Shown piece after piece: positions 1 to 12,700 of a stretch of 64,000 bases of DNA. Origin of the DNA: Scatophagus argus. Lineage: Eukaryota > Chordata > Actinopteri > Scatophagidae. Where the stretch lies: contig NC_058501.1 in the NCBI RefSeq assembly GCF_020382885.2, forward strand, positions 19,030,001-19,094,000, given 5' to 3'. Both the position numbers and the translations under genes were made by a program. Positions within the stretch are counted from its first letter, which is position 1. Every line of letters starts with the position of its first letter. The notes below the pieces were generated by a model. The model saw nothing but the letters and a program-made list of their open reading frames with translations. It ran no database searches and had not been told where the DNA came from.

Positions 1-175
1 CATCAAAAAGAATGCATGACTGTATGTATAATGCAAAAAACAACAAAGTTTGGACATTAAATATCTGGATCTTTGTACTACATTCAACTGAATATAGATC
101 AAAACAGATTATGTTTCAAACAGTGTCCCAACTTTCAGAGGTTGTAAAACACAACAAAACTTTGCAATGGTTTAC

Positions 176-3100
176 CTGTATAACGTGTTAAAGGCCTTCT
201 CGCAGCCTTGCACATCACACTCAAACGGCTTCTCCTTGGTGTGAACACGGACATGGATCTTGAGGCTGTATGAAGTGAGGAAGGCCTTTCCACAGCCCTG
301 CTGATTGCACACAAATGTGTACTCGCCCCGGTGTGTCTTCTGGTGCGTCCGCAGGTTTCCAGCCGTGCTGTACGTCCTGGTGCATCCCTCGAACATACAC
401 TGGTAGCGTTTCACCTAATAGAGGAAGAAAAAGAGGGGGAAATCAGTGTATAAACTTGTTTGAATTTAACTGGCGGAAATCATCTTGAAGTTGAAACAAA
501 ATATAATATTACCTTTCTTAAAAAAATTGTTAATTCATCCGTGTACTAACCAGCCTTGCCATACTATGAAAAGTGACAGTGTGAGTCAGAGTGACCTATC
601 AGATGGGCCTTAAACGCAATGACTCAGCCACCCATACAGCACACACAGCCGGTGTGCACAAAGGACAGTGATAATGACCAACCCCCCATGCAACGCATCC
701 CCTCCAATTCAGTTTCACAGCACCATTCTCCAGTGCAGTGTGGCAGTCTCCTGATCTCACACAAAAGCCCTGAGGCAATGTGAATAAAGGCAGTCTATCC
801 TTCCCTTCAAAAAAATGCTATCCTGTATTGAACACAAAGTCAGGCGAAAGAAGCCTGTGGTTGACCAATTCGACAAGCAAATCCCCTTTCTCAGCTATCA
901 TTATTACTGTAACTTTCTGCCATGATCCTCTTTCGGGATCTTGTTAAAAAAAAAAAAAAAGAAGATTAAATAAATAACAAACCCTACCATAAAATTACCC
1001 ATAAACATGACTTTCAAGATAAGATACCCCATGTTTACTCTGCTATATTAAATCAAGCAGTTCCTCAATGTCATTTTTACAGAAAGTAATAAATAAACCT
1101 CTAATTTATATCTCTGATATCTTTGCTTTGTTGAAGACATTTGAGATCGAACTATTTGTTCTGTAAGAGTCTTGGAAGAAATTGGAAAACAATTTACACA
1201 AAAGAAAGGAGACTGAATTAAAATTTTTAGCCCTCTTTTCGAATTCAAAACATTTTTGAACAGCTTATTAAAAACTGCCTGACTGTGAATGATAATACAC
1301 TTGGCACCTAAGTGCTGAGCTGAGCAAGTTTCTTCATGATCATTTCTCATAGCACATTAAGTGGCGTGTTACTCATACACATCAGTGAAAATGCTATGCT
1401 GTTCATGGAACGAGTCAACCTCAATGGTTCACTTCAGGACACACCTAGTTAGATTATGAATCATACCATGAAAAGGACGAAACCTGCTTAGCTGTTATAT
1501 ATATATATATACAGAGAAAATGATATAAAGCTGATTAACTTTCCTTTCAGTCCTCCTTACAAACACTAATCTGAGTGACGGGTAGTCAAAGCCCATTCAT
1601 TTAGATTTTAAGGATGTGGGAGAGATCATCTGTTAAACAAACATCCATGCAATTCCACTGTGGGTAGCCTGCTTAAGCTTGTAGCCTGGTACTGCATTCA
1701 TCTCCCACTCCATCGTGACTCCTTGTCATCAGCCATTCAATCACTGTGAGAGACCATTGTATGTTTTGGGCTCCCACATGCATCGTGTAAAGAGACCACT
1801 TCATGGTTGTGTGAGTATTTACCGTAACATCACCAAGTGCTTGGTGTTGCTCGTCATTATGGTTTTTACCTGTTGTACAGCGATCTGTTGTTTACAGGAA
1901 ATAGTCATTCTTTACTAATATTTCACAAAATATCATGCCATTGCAGATGATAAGCTTTGAATATTTTTTTAATTATACTAATAATTTTCATACCATGGTA
2001 TAATCTGCTCTCCTCATGATTCTCAAAGGCATGTAGCAAAAACTGATTTTTCTTTGCCCGATATCAAAGTGTACTCACAGTCATATCAGCAGCACATACC
2101 ACTGGCCACTGCCACAATCTGCATTTTCTTTATAGCTCAAATGAAAGGAAGTACATTTTTGGGCAAAAATTAAAATAATATTAGTTGTGAGAAGGAGCTC
2201 AATTTTGCAAGAGGGTTCTTTCATTTGCTGGTGCGTGCACTTCTGTGTATGGAATTATCATAACTGAATGGTTGACTTAATGTTGACAGAAACAACAATA
2301 CAGATAAATTAAACCGAACCAACCAACAGCGCAAGGACAATGATGAGGAACAAGACAATCCAACAATGCAGATTAAACATATAGCAGCACTAACACCAAA
2401 GAAACTCTATACACAGACATTCACACACAGGCACACACAGTATCATATTTCATATTTTGTTTGCACAGTGATATTATGCTGGTGAATTAAAAAGACAGGC
2501 ATGTTACTTCACAAAGACTGCACCCTTTACCCTCAACCCTCAATCATTCTCACTAAAAAAAAGGGATGTGACACATGACCAAGAACTAACTGCCCTTTTC
2601 TTGTGACTCAGAACCATCAGAACAGTGTTGCACAATTTGGCTGCTGCAGCGTCGTCAGAAATATTAACTATTTGTCCAGTTTATTATGACTGACAGACAA
2701 GAAAAGGTGCCACAAGCCCACAGACTGACATTAAAAGAGGCTCACTATGTTTCCATTACATACTGAGCTGGGTATTTTTATTCATCCACAGTGTCAGTGT
2801 CAATCATATTCTGATTCCCCTCAGTTTTCTTGCTGTTGGTGGAGGCAGTCCATCCACAACAATTGCTTCATCTCACTGATCAAACCAACATGGGCTATGT
2901 CACTAGAAATTTTCAAATTAAAAACAGCACTGGAGATAAAGTGTTCCTTTGTGCAGCCTCTGTGTTAATAACATTTGACAAAAACACTGTGTACACTTCA
3001 GCACTCCACCCATCTGATGTTGTTAATATTCACATCTAGTTGTATTACTCTGCTCATTAAAATACAGCCTTACAGGATTAAGCACAAACTGAAAATCAAC

Positions 3101-4467
3101 GAAAATAACATGGGCATATTGCTTGGGTCTATAAAGATACATTCAGTGTTATGCAGCATATACCAAATGTACAAACTGTAATGGGTCTAATGGACTTTGT
3201 ACCCCACCAGGAATCTGATTTTCCTCTCAAAATTCGTATAGTGTGTAATCTGACATTTGAAAAAACTGGCTAAACACAGGACTGAGTTGTTGACTGTGAA
3301 CTGTGTTTCCTCTTCTGCAATCCTTCATCAGTCTGCCTCTTCGTCCGCAAGGACATGCTGCTTTACCTGTGCACACTTGCGGTGTCAAATGGTTTTATCT
3401 TGCTAATTAGGCTGCGATAGGTGTCAATATGACAGGTTTACCAGGTGAACGCAGACAAGAGGCAGAGTGAGTTGTGAAAGGGCCAAAACAAGGTGTAACA
3501 GTGTGAAAACAGAGTGGAAGCAGTGTGACTCCACCAACATGAGCAACAATGAGCAACCAGGGGGAAGCTAATTTTGAAAACACTTCCTATAATGTTACAT
3601 CACGTGTTTCACTGTTTTTAAGACCATCAGACATGTTTGAAAAATCTATAACCCATCCGCTGTTGTTAAGCAATTAACTGCAATGACTGGACTAACTTCC
3701 ACAAACCAAACCAAGCAATAACGCCAGCAATAACCAAACAAACCAAGCAATTACTTTAATAACCGAAAGAAAAACCATGAAATTACTTCAGCAATAACCC
3801 AACAAAACCAAGCCTTACTTCAACAATAACAGTTGGCCACATTCCACCCTCATCTTTGTTGTAATCGCCAACTGAAAATTAATTTAAACGATATGTTACT
3901 GAGCACAGAATCTCACCATAAAATGAAGCTGCTTAATGAAAACACTGCACCCGTGCTCATACCAAACATTAAAAAGTACTTGCACTTATTTAGGCTTACC
4001 TCTCTCTGCTTGGTCTCTGGACACTCAGAGTGCAGGGTGAGGGTGGCCCCCTCTATGTTGCGTGGCATGGGGGTGGAACCTGGATTTATTGTGAACTGGA
4101 TCTGGTCTGGAGAAATAGTATGGTGCACATAACCCTGTGACATGCCATCGGGGTCAGTCATAAAGTTGAGAGAGCCCTCCTCCTCATCTCCATCACCTTC
4201 GCCTTCAGTTAGGAAGGTGACCCCATCTTCATCCCCTCCACAGTGACCCTCTTCTTCACCCTCCTCATCCAGCCGGATGGGGTCCCGCTCAATCAGCACT
4301 GTGGTGCGGTCGTACACCCGACCAGAGGACGACGAAGGCTCAGGGATCAGGTCATCATCTTTGCCAAAGTGGATCTTGTCTTCTTCTTCTTCGTCATCCC
4401 GCTCCAGGTGATCCTCCTCCACCTCAAAGTACATGGGCGCCTCCGTATGAGGGCCATTCTCACTCAT
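176..4467 (-). CDS. mtf1: Metal-responsive transcription factor 1 (MTF-1), N-terminal part, 3' exons outside window
   Basis: MTF-1 is a nuclear zinc sensor that binds metal-response elements and activates metallothionein and related genes. Two coding exons are visible. Exon 4000-4467 encodes 156 residues from the initiator ATG at 4467: an acidic N-terminus (runs of D/E), then the family-typical segments around [24 protein letters not shown] and [18 protein letters not shown], ending at a GAG|gtaagc donor. Exon 176-414 starts in phase 0 after an AG acceptor and encodes zinc finger 1 (C-x4-C...H-x3-H, with [13 protein letters not shown]), finger 2 ([10 protein letters not shown]) and the start of finger 3, ending at a TACAG|gtaaac donor. 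The remaining fingers and the activation domains must lie left of position 1. The similarity to vertebrate MTF1 is very close. The acidic N-terminus is longer in D/E runs than I recall for mammals. The 3.6-kb intron between the exons shows no other exon. Confidence 0.96.
415..3999 (-). other. mtf1 intron between first two coding exons
   Basis: No coding exon is seen on either strand. The stretch is AT-rich, with a poly-A run at about 945-959, a TA dinucleotide run at 1496-1511 and an imperfect tandem array near 3705-3830. Open frames here are short and show no domain-like sequence. Confidence 0.7.
3705..3830. repeat. Imperfect tandem array, CAAACCAAGCAATAAC-like unit
   Basis: A unit of roughly 16-30 bases containing AACCAAGCAATAAC or ACTTCAGCAATAAC recurs five or six times with substitutions. 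It lies about 170 bases downstream of the mtf1 first coding exon, inside the intron. It looks like a decayed minisatellite. Confidence 0.55.
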
Positions 4468-4499
4468 GGTCCCTGGTGCCTCTCCTTCCTCGGCAAGGA

Positions 4500-6170
4500 G
4501 GACTGCACACTCACACTGTAAACGTTACAGCCTTAAAAATAAAGAAGCAAAATTATTTTCCCTCCTTACTGTTTTTGTGTAATTAGTTCATTTAAGGCAG
4601 TAGAAATATGCTTGCACTGCACCTTTCAATAACAAGGCATTGAGAAACATGGTTTCATTTTTTTAAAGAAGAGTGTAGTTAGAGTTAAGAGGAAGATGAT
4701 TTCATAACAAAATAAAAAAACGGATTTAATAAAAGGCACTGCAAAACAGAAAAGTCCAAATTCTAAGAATTGAGTGCTGGGTCAGATGTCACGTTTTCAT
4801 TTTTCCACATGTGATGTATAAAACCTGAATGCCTTTTTCTATGTTAAGTTATACTCTAAGAACAGCAAAAATCTGAAAGTGTTGAACAGTTTCTAAAACA
4901 ACAGCAGATCTATCACAGCAGTGGCTTAGATTTAAAGAGTCCTATTGTATAGATAAAAGTTTAATAAAAATGTTTGCTACAACAGCTAATATGTTCAGAG
5001 AAAGCACTGCATCTCGAAAACCTGTTTTAATAATCAGGAACAATTACCCAACTACCAGACAGACAAAGCCTCTCATGTGTGTGCTATGTTTCGGAAGCTG
5101 CTCTAACAATACTTTTTTACTTTACAATAGTAAATACGTCTGTCTACTCCTACAGCTCACTTGTGCCAATGAGAGGAAAGTTACTTATTTACAGTATAGA
5201 AAATGTAATACTCTCTTGTAAACCAGCGGTTGATATGATACATTAGCCTTCATTAGGGGAAACTACCATTGCCATACGGAGATCTAGAACTTTCTGATTT
5301 CAATGACAGAAGTCACGAGACAGCAGGGGCTAAACTCTTGATAACGTATATGCTTGATGATTTCCAATCGATTGAAACTTCCTTGGTTTGCCTTTAATGA
5401 ACCACTATGTGTCATGAATAAAAGATATCACTCTCACGCTACAATGCCAGATAACTTTTCCACACTTGACATGGCGAGCTAACGTTTACAAACAGTGGCC
5501 TGATCATAGACTGCATACACGCATTCACTACTAAATGTACCCCGTTTGACTTACACTGAAGTCAGGTTCGTGTATCCCCACCTTAACGAAGTCGTAGGCT
5601 GTACACCATTAGGATGCTGTGTGGCTGACAATCCGCTCGACAAACTAACCAGACGCGTTTTTATTTCGGGGTACATATCGGTCACACCGTTACTAGCCTC
5701 AGAGGTATGTTGCTAGCTGGCTGCTACAAATACATCAAACCGCTTTTTTTTAAAAAAAAGAAATAATACGTCTATCGTTATTCGCAATTTTTAACGTCAC
5801 ACTACTTGGTTGCAGAGTCAACATAACAAAAACATTTTTGTCCGTATCTTGTATCTACCACCAGACAACTAAATGAACGTTAGGTAACGAGAATTAGCTA
5901 TTCGCTAGCGAAGTCAACTAGCACCAATTTTGCTCACAGCTAAGCTAGACAGCTAGCTAGTAACGTTAGCAACTGATACATCCTATCCTTTCTGCAAGGA
6001 TAACAACTTTTATGTTACCAAGTGATAAACCTGGCACGATGAGGCATAAGCTTATCGACTAAAGGAAATGTCATTAAAATATATTTACCTGTGCTAAATT
6101 TTTAGCTTTATTCCTTTGCTTTGGATGTTGAGCACTTTCTTTCTATCCCCTCCCAAGGATACTATCCAAC
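4500..6170 (-). promoter_or_regulatory. mtf1: mtf1 5' untranslated exons and promoter region
   Basis: The coding exon probably extends to an acceptor ending ...GTTTACAG at about 4520. Two good minus-strand donors lie upstream: TTCAGT|gtaagt, with the exon ending at 5555, and AGCACAG|gtaaat near 6091. Either could end a non-coding first exon. Around 6150-6200 the minus strand carries GGCGC and TGACG motifs typical of a broad promoter. Between 5890 and 5975 there is a dense cluster of GCTAGC/GCTAAC/GTTAGC words. The transcription start is not determined. The gap to the inpp5b 3' end is only about 500 bases, so the two genes are head-to-tail and tightly spaced. Confidence 0.5.
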
Positions 6171-6674
6171 GTCACAGCGCCATTCGTGATGAATTATGGG
6201 AAATTAAATGTCAGTCTAATGAATTAAAATATGAAACGTTCTTTCTTAAAGATGCAACTTTGACTTTTATGTGGCAAATGCGATTCAGCACGCTGAATGA
6301 ATATTATCTCCCACACTATATGAGAAAACTAAACATATTCATTTTGGGTTCACTTTTTGCTTATGACTGGCAAGATGAACTGAAAAAAAAAATCAATCAA
6401 CCAATCACCAACACCTTGTTTCCAATTGTTTTATGTATAAAAACAATGTGCTGTTGAGATCAGAAACATTAAAATACAAATAATTTTTCTTAAATAAAAT
6501 ATACATACATTAAAAATTATCTCTATAGATGCTCAATGATTTACAATAGACATTGTCAATCAACAGATAACATTTTTTTTTTAAACAAACTAATATCAGA
6601 TAACAGCTGTCACTTACAGTAATTATACTCTATCTATACAAAGAGCCATCTAAGAATATAAGAAACCATTACAT

Positions 6675-6680
6675 TTTATT
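6675..6680 (-). terminator. inpp5b: inpp5b polyadenylation signal AATAAA
   Basis: AATAAA on the minus strand lies about 55 bases after the inpp5b stop codon at 6733-6735. That implies a very short 3' UTR, consistent with the crowded boundary with the mtf1 promoter. Confidence 0.6.
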
Positions 6681-6732
6681 TCAAATACTGGGTACAGTTT
6701 TTAGTGTTCAACTTCAGCTTCAAATCCTCCAA

Positions 6733-9700
6733 TTAAGTGGATCCTTGGGTCAGGAAGTGCTGAAAGAATTCCTGAGTCTTTCTCTTTTCTGCAAGATCCT
6801 GCTTCGTTGGTGATCTCAGGAGCAAGGAGGCAAAAATGGTGGCTATGTAGAAAGAACATATATTATTCACATTGCATAGTATGAACAAAGTGATACTTTT
6901 CTTGGTTGTAATACTATCTTTATTAGCACAGTTCCCTTTCTTTTATACAGGTTGGGGGTTGATTCAGTCGGCAGTCCTTGAGTCATAACAGAATAATAGT
7001 GAGGTTCTTACCCAAGATATTGACATCTAATCGATTGCTGGCAGAATTCTTCAACAGCTCACGGAGAAAGGCAGCTAAATAGTTGAACACATTTTGATGG
7101 CACTGAGGTAGCATGGAAATTATCTAAAGAGAAAAGAAATTACCAGTATAACAAAAGCCAGACATTTTGCACATCATGAAATAAATCTGGATTGTCTCAC
7201 TCACTTTCTCACACTGACTGGCATTGGAGCAGCTTTCTAGGCACTGCTGGTAAAAGGAGAAGGGAACCACAGGCTCTGGGAGGGCATCTAAGAAGAGAAG
7301 CAAGGCTTCTGCCACTGAGTGGTTACTACCCGCTGCAAGTCAATACTGAGTCAAGGACACATTTCTTGAGCAGTACATACAGTAGATACAGTATAATACA
7401 GCATTGTACCCCATCATACAGACAGATTACATAGGAATTCAATGCAGTGTTTAGAAAGAGACATTTTTCTTACACTGCATCAGTATTTCTGCATGAGGGC
7501 AAAGTACTGACTGTCAGGTCATATTTACTATTAGTACTACTAGTAAATCTCAAGAAAATTCAATCGAATGCAACTGGACTTAGTTATTTGTCTTTGAAGA
7601 CGTTTCACCTCTCATCCAAGAGGCTTCATCAGTTCAAGTTTGAACAGTTGCATTCGATTGAATTTCCTTGAGATAACCATGACCTGGATGAATGAGAATA
7701 TTCACAGGCCTACTACTAGTAAATACTACTACTATTTACTATTTTATTCCATACCAAGTGAACTAGTATGACAAAAGCTATGTGTGGACTATGTCTTCAA
7801 TCCATTTTAAAATATTCTAAGATGAACATTTTTTTTCCATCAATAATCATGATTGTAGTACAGTGAAGGATACGGAGAGAATCTGGCATGCCAGTGTCGA
7901 GACAATCCCTTATGTCCTCAAATTCACTCCGGAGCCCAGGTTGCTGAAATATGTCCTCCTGCAAATAGAGAACAATAAATATTAATAAATATTAAAGGTT
8001 ATTACAACATATATTATTTTTTTATTTACTTTAAAAAGTTCATTTATTAAAGAAACTAAATTATGAAAATGTTTACGTGCGCTGTAGAAAATAATGGGCT
8101 TGATTAGATATGATTCAATTAAAATAAAAAAAGCACAATCTTGTGTTTAAATTACTTGAATCAAGGCTCATAAAATCGCAATGCAGAGGCTTTATGAAGC
8201 CACTATGCTAGCAGGCACAACTACTGAGTCACACAAATGGTTTTGTAGCTTCTAAAAAAAAACAAAACAAAACAAAACAAAACCTTGAAACTTTTTATGC
8301 AGCACGTAGTAACTTTCATTTATTTGCCCTCGTACAACAGATACAAAAAAGTTAGGAAGGACACAAACACCTACGTAATTCACAAGGATATGAAACAAGA
8401 AAACTGCCAAAAGCAACACATTTTCTGACCTGTTTGATTGCATTTCGGAACAAGTGATCCACCATCATCCAGAGTTCTTTAGGAATGTCTAGAGGCTTTT
8501 CAGTCTTTAACGCATTCTCATTGCCAGACATCTCCGCCTGAGAACAGAGCAAAGGGAAGTAGTTTAGTCAAAATGGATTCAGTGTTTTACTCCAAACCTG
8601 CACAGCTACAAAAAAACCAAAAAAAACAAACTACTACGCTGTGGCCTATGAGAGACAGAGGTATTTCAAGAACACTATCGCTGCCTCTGCACACAGTGGC
8701 ACTCACCAATTCACGGAGGGTCTCTAGCGGCATGTCCTGGATGGGCTCCCTCATGTGACACAGAGAATAGATGGAGGTGGCATAGCAGCTGGCCAGGTAG
8801 TTTCCTGACACTGAGATGAAGTAGTCCTTGCCTCTCTCCAGGTGGAGCACCAGGATGTCTTCAATCAGCTCCTTTCCGGAGTTGAGATCAGGTGCTGTTG
8901 AGCGGTTTACAAAAACCTCAAGCTCAATATCCACAGAACCACCTACATGTTGAGAGAGACGAACACACATTAAGTAAGCAAGGGCCCAGCTGTCGTAATT
9001 GAAAAATTCAGATGTCTGCTGCTACAGTGAATTGTTATGTTGTGAGGATCACTATAGTAGAGAGTATTTGTACTGAGGATTTGCAAAGTACCGAGACATC
9101 CTTAATCTGTGATAAAATGTTAGCCACTGTCAGTCAAAATCAAAGAGTTCATGCCCTGTAGCTCGTGGTTAACCATTTCTAAAACATGAAGGCAAGACCC
9201 ATGATGCTTTATTAAATCAAATCTGTGACTCAAATTGTTTATGTCTTTATGCTCTACTCACCCTGGGAAATAAAGCCTTTGGAGGGGTTGGCTGTAAGCC
9301 AGGGCTTGCAGTATGTGGGCTCATTCGGCTTCTGTATGAACTCAAACTGACACGGAACCTGCCCGTCATTGAAGAGGCTCAGTGTCTGTGCCTGGTGCTG
9401 CATGTATTTCACATCCTTAAAATGGAACTGAAAAAAGAGGAAAGGATTCATAAGACAAGATGGAAAAACTGTACTCTTTTTCATGTCAGTGTATCCTTTA
9501 AATATCTACATTGCCTATGATAGAGGGATTACAGCTTGCATTACATAGGAAACATTACCTCTTGCTTGGCCAATGTTACAGACGGAATACACTCATTCTC
9601 CATTTTGTCTATATCACGTACAATGTCTTCAAAGGTCTTTTTATAGTCCTCATTGTTTATTCTCTTGATCTGTAGAAACAGAAGTGTAAGGTGACAATGC

Positions 9701-12700
9701 AGCATAGACATATGTTATATTACCTTTAAATATCACTGCAGTAAGTATGCGATATGACATAGGTAAAAAACTGAAGCCCGCTGACAGGAAATGAGCAGAT
9801 AAAGTTGAATCTAAATGGGCTTTTCATTGAAGAAAAGTACCATCTCTTCTTCCCTCCCCCTATTTTTCAGAGGTATGCACGAGCTTTAAAAGAAGTAACA
9901 TCTTTCACAAACAAGAAGGCTGAATATTTACCCCAGTGACAAGCAGGGAACTGACTGGTTTGTGGTCACTCGTCTTCAGAGCCATGTGACTCTGATAATG
10001 CTGTTGCTGTATATTCTTCCCTCTCCAAAGGATACGATCACACCACGCAGGCACACGGCATTTTTCACTAAATGGAGAAAGAAGAACAGATGCTGACGCT
10101 TAAGTACGTTTATTACATTGTTCACCATGAAAAGCATCACTATAAACAAGGTCGTATGTCAGTGTATTTGTACATACTTCAAAGTAAATGATACGATCTC
10201 TGTAGGAAAATTATCTTAGCAGGAGTTAAAAGAGCAGAAAACATCTCACTGCTCCTGCAATTTAGGGCCACATCAATTGTGAGGGATGCTTACTGATAAT
10301 GTTAATTAACAGCATGAAAACTGGGAGGCTAAATTTATTAGGGCCACTAGTGCCACTTAAAGTTTGTAGGTGGTTTCTGATACAAAGCAGCTCTTTCTAA
10401 AGTAGTTTTAATTTAAAACGCGTACAAATGCTTTCCCATTAAAAAACACTTTAAGAGATGTTTACAGACTAAAAAGCCTTGACAAACATTTAACACCAGC
10501 ACACATTTTATTCTACTATAATAAAGACAATAAAACAATTAAAAAAATGGCACATAATGAGGACTCTCATGGTTGGAGTACTTTTGGCAATCATCCTTAC
10601 TTTAACTATGAACATTACTACATTACTGTATTATTGTGGAATGATCTCCTCACCAAAAATATTCCATTCTGCTATTCACAGAAAGGCCTTTGTAAGAGGT
10701 TACCTTGTGTCCCAATTGTCAGAGCCAGTGTCATATTTGTAGGTGGGCTGGAAATCAATCTGTCCCTCCACAAAGCCAACAAACACGGCCTCCTCATCGA
10801 TCTGCCTCTTGAGCTGAGGACCATACGCAGCTGGTAAGTATTACCATTCGTACATGTGAATGATGAGTAAAGACTGTTTAAAACAGCAGAAAGAAGAGAC
10901 GATTGCTGATATCACCTGATCATAAGTGTGCAGCGTTTCAAAGTCCTTCCTGCTGATTAGCTCCTTCACACTGTCAACGTCGAGATCGCTGATTCTGTAG
11001 TTGAGGTCCCCAATCCATAAAATCACACTGATGAGGGAGGCACAGATAAACATGAGAACACCTGAATATGGATCACATACTGTCACAGTTGAATATTTTA
11101 TAAGAACTGGCATAATCTTATTCAGTTAACATAACACAGTAATCCTAATCGTAAATCCAAACATACATTATCTTGATTAAAAACAAAACAGCAACAGCAA
11201 AAGTGATTTTGAATGATAAATTCTTAGTCTACCCTTAATGTACTGGCATAATGACTATGCTAAATGTTTCTAATGTCTATTCTATTGTAACAGCAATATT
11301 TAATAGGCTTCATACTCATGCTTCATGATAGTGAGTGCAGGCTGGGTGGGGTCAAACTGGCGAAACAAGAGACGACTGCAAATGTCCTTGAAGTCTTGAT
11401 TACGTCTCTCATACTCTTCAATATGGGCAGCCAGGTGAGAGTTGACCACACAGACGTCAGAGTTGTGGAAACGAAAACGGATCGCAACGGCACCCTTGTT
11501 TCCCTACAAATCAACAAGAGAGACAGAAAGAGAGAGAGAGAAATTCACTTAGAATCATGTAAAAAACACAACTAAATGGTCTTTAAAAAAAAAAAAAAAA
11601 AAAAAAAAGATTTAGAAAGAACAAAGTATATGCTCTTTTTCTTGACAGGAACCTAACATTATGCAAACACTTCCATACTTGATGTATTTCAGATGATTTG
11701 CAGTCTGTCATTACTGCAGGAAAGGATGAAGCAACCTCACAGAGGCTCCCATTGGTCACAAGACAGCCATCTGCTCTAAACTGCAGTGACTGCAAAGTAA
11801 GGATGGCCAGAGCTGCTGGATGCTGTGCATCATGGATGAATGAGCTCTAAAGTGAAGTGCAGTCCAACAGAGGAACAAGAAAACATTTGCAACCATCACA
11901 GCAAAACCATTGTGCATAATAATATGTACAGCATTAAATTTAATGCCAAAAAGAGTGATGTCATGACAGTAAAAACTAGAGAAGTGAGGTTGAGTTTCAG
12001 AAAATACCTCAGCTGTCTTCTCATGGATGATTTAAGTGATAACAGAGCTATTTGTGTTGTAAATTATGTCCTCAGGTCAATATGTCACTTTGCATGTTTT
12101 GCAATATGCGTTCTGACAATGTTCATTACTGAGAGCTTCTGCACACCTATGTATACAGCTCATCTTTAGTGTAGCTGCGGGTGGGTGGGGATGCAACGAG
12201 GATGCTGGTTCAGGTTTCCAAAGACGTATAGTGCCAGTCAGCTGTTTGTGTTCTCTGGTTTGTCGCTCGGAGGAGTCAGAGAACAGCATCATAGAGGTTT
12301 TAACCAGCCTTAGAAAGAGGTGCTCTGCATACTCATCCAGGCTCGGTAAACTCTGGAGAGACTGTCTACATATGAATTGTTTTTAAATATAATGACAAAT
12401 TGAATGATCTTTTAGGCCTTATTTTTCTTTTTAAAGCTATGGACTCGGCTGTAAGTCTGAAATTAAGCTGGAATTTAACTGAATACAGCCATTTTTATTT
12501 CTATATTTGCCTGCAATTGTCAATTGAAGTCCATAAAAATTTATGTACAACTCGATTTTGTTAGTCATTTTACTAGATCTCTGACAAAGCAAGAGAAAGG
12601 AGAACCAGTCAAAAAACACCTACTGATCTGACACATCATGGACAATACCAATCAGCGAGAGCAGGAAAAAAAATACCACAGCAGGAGGGAAGTAGTTTAA

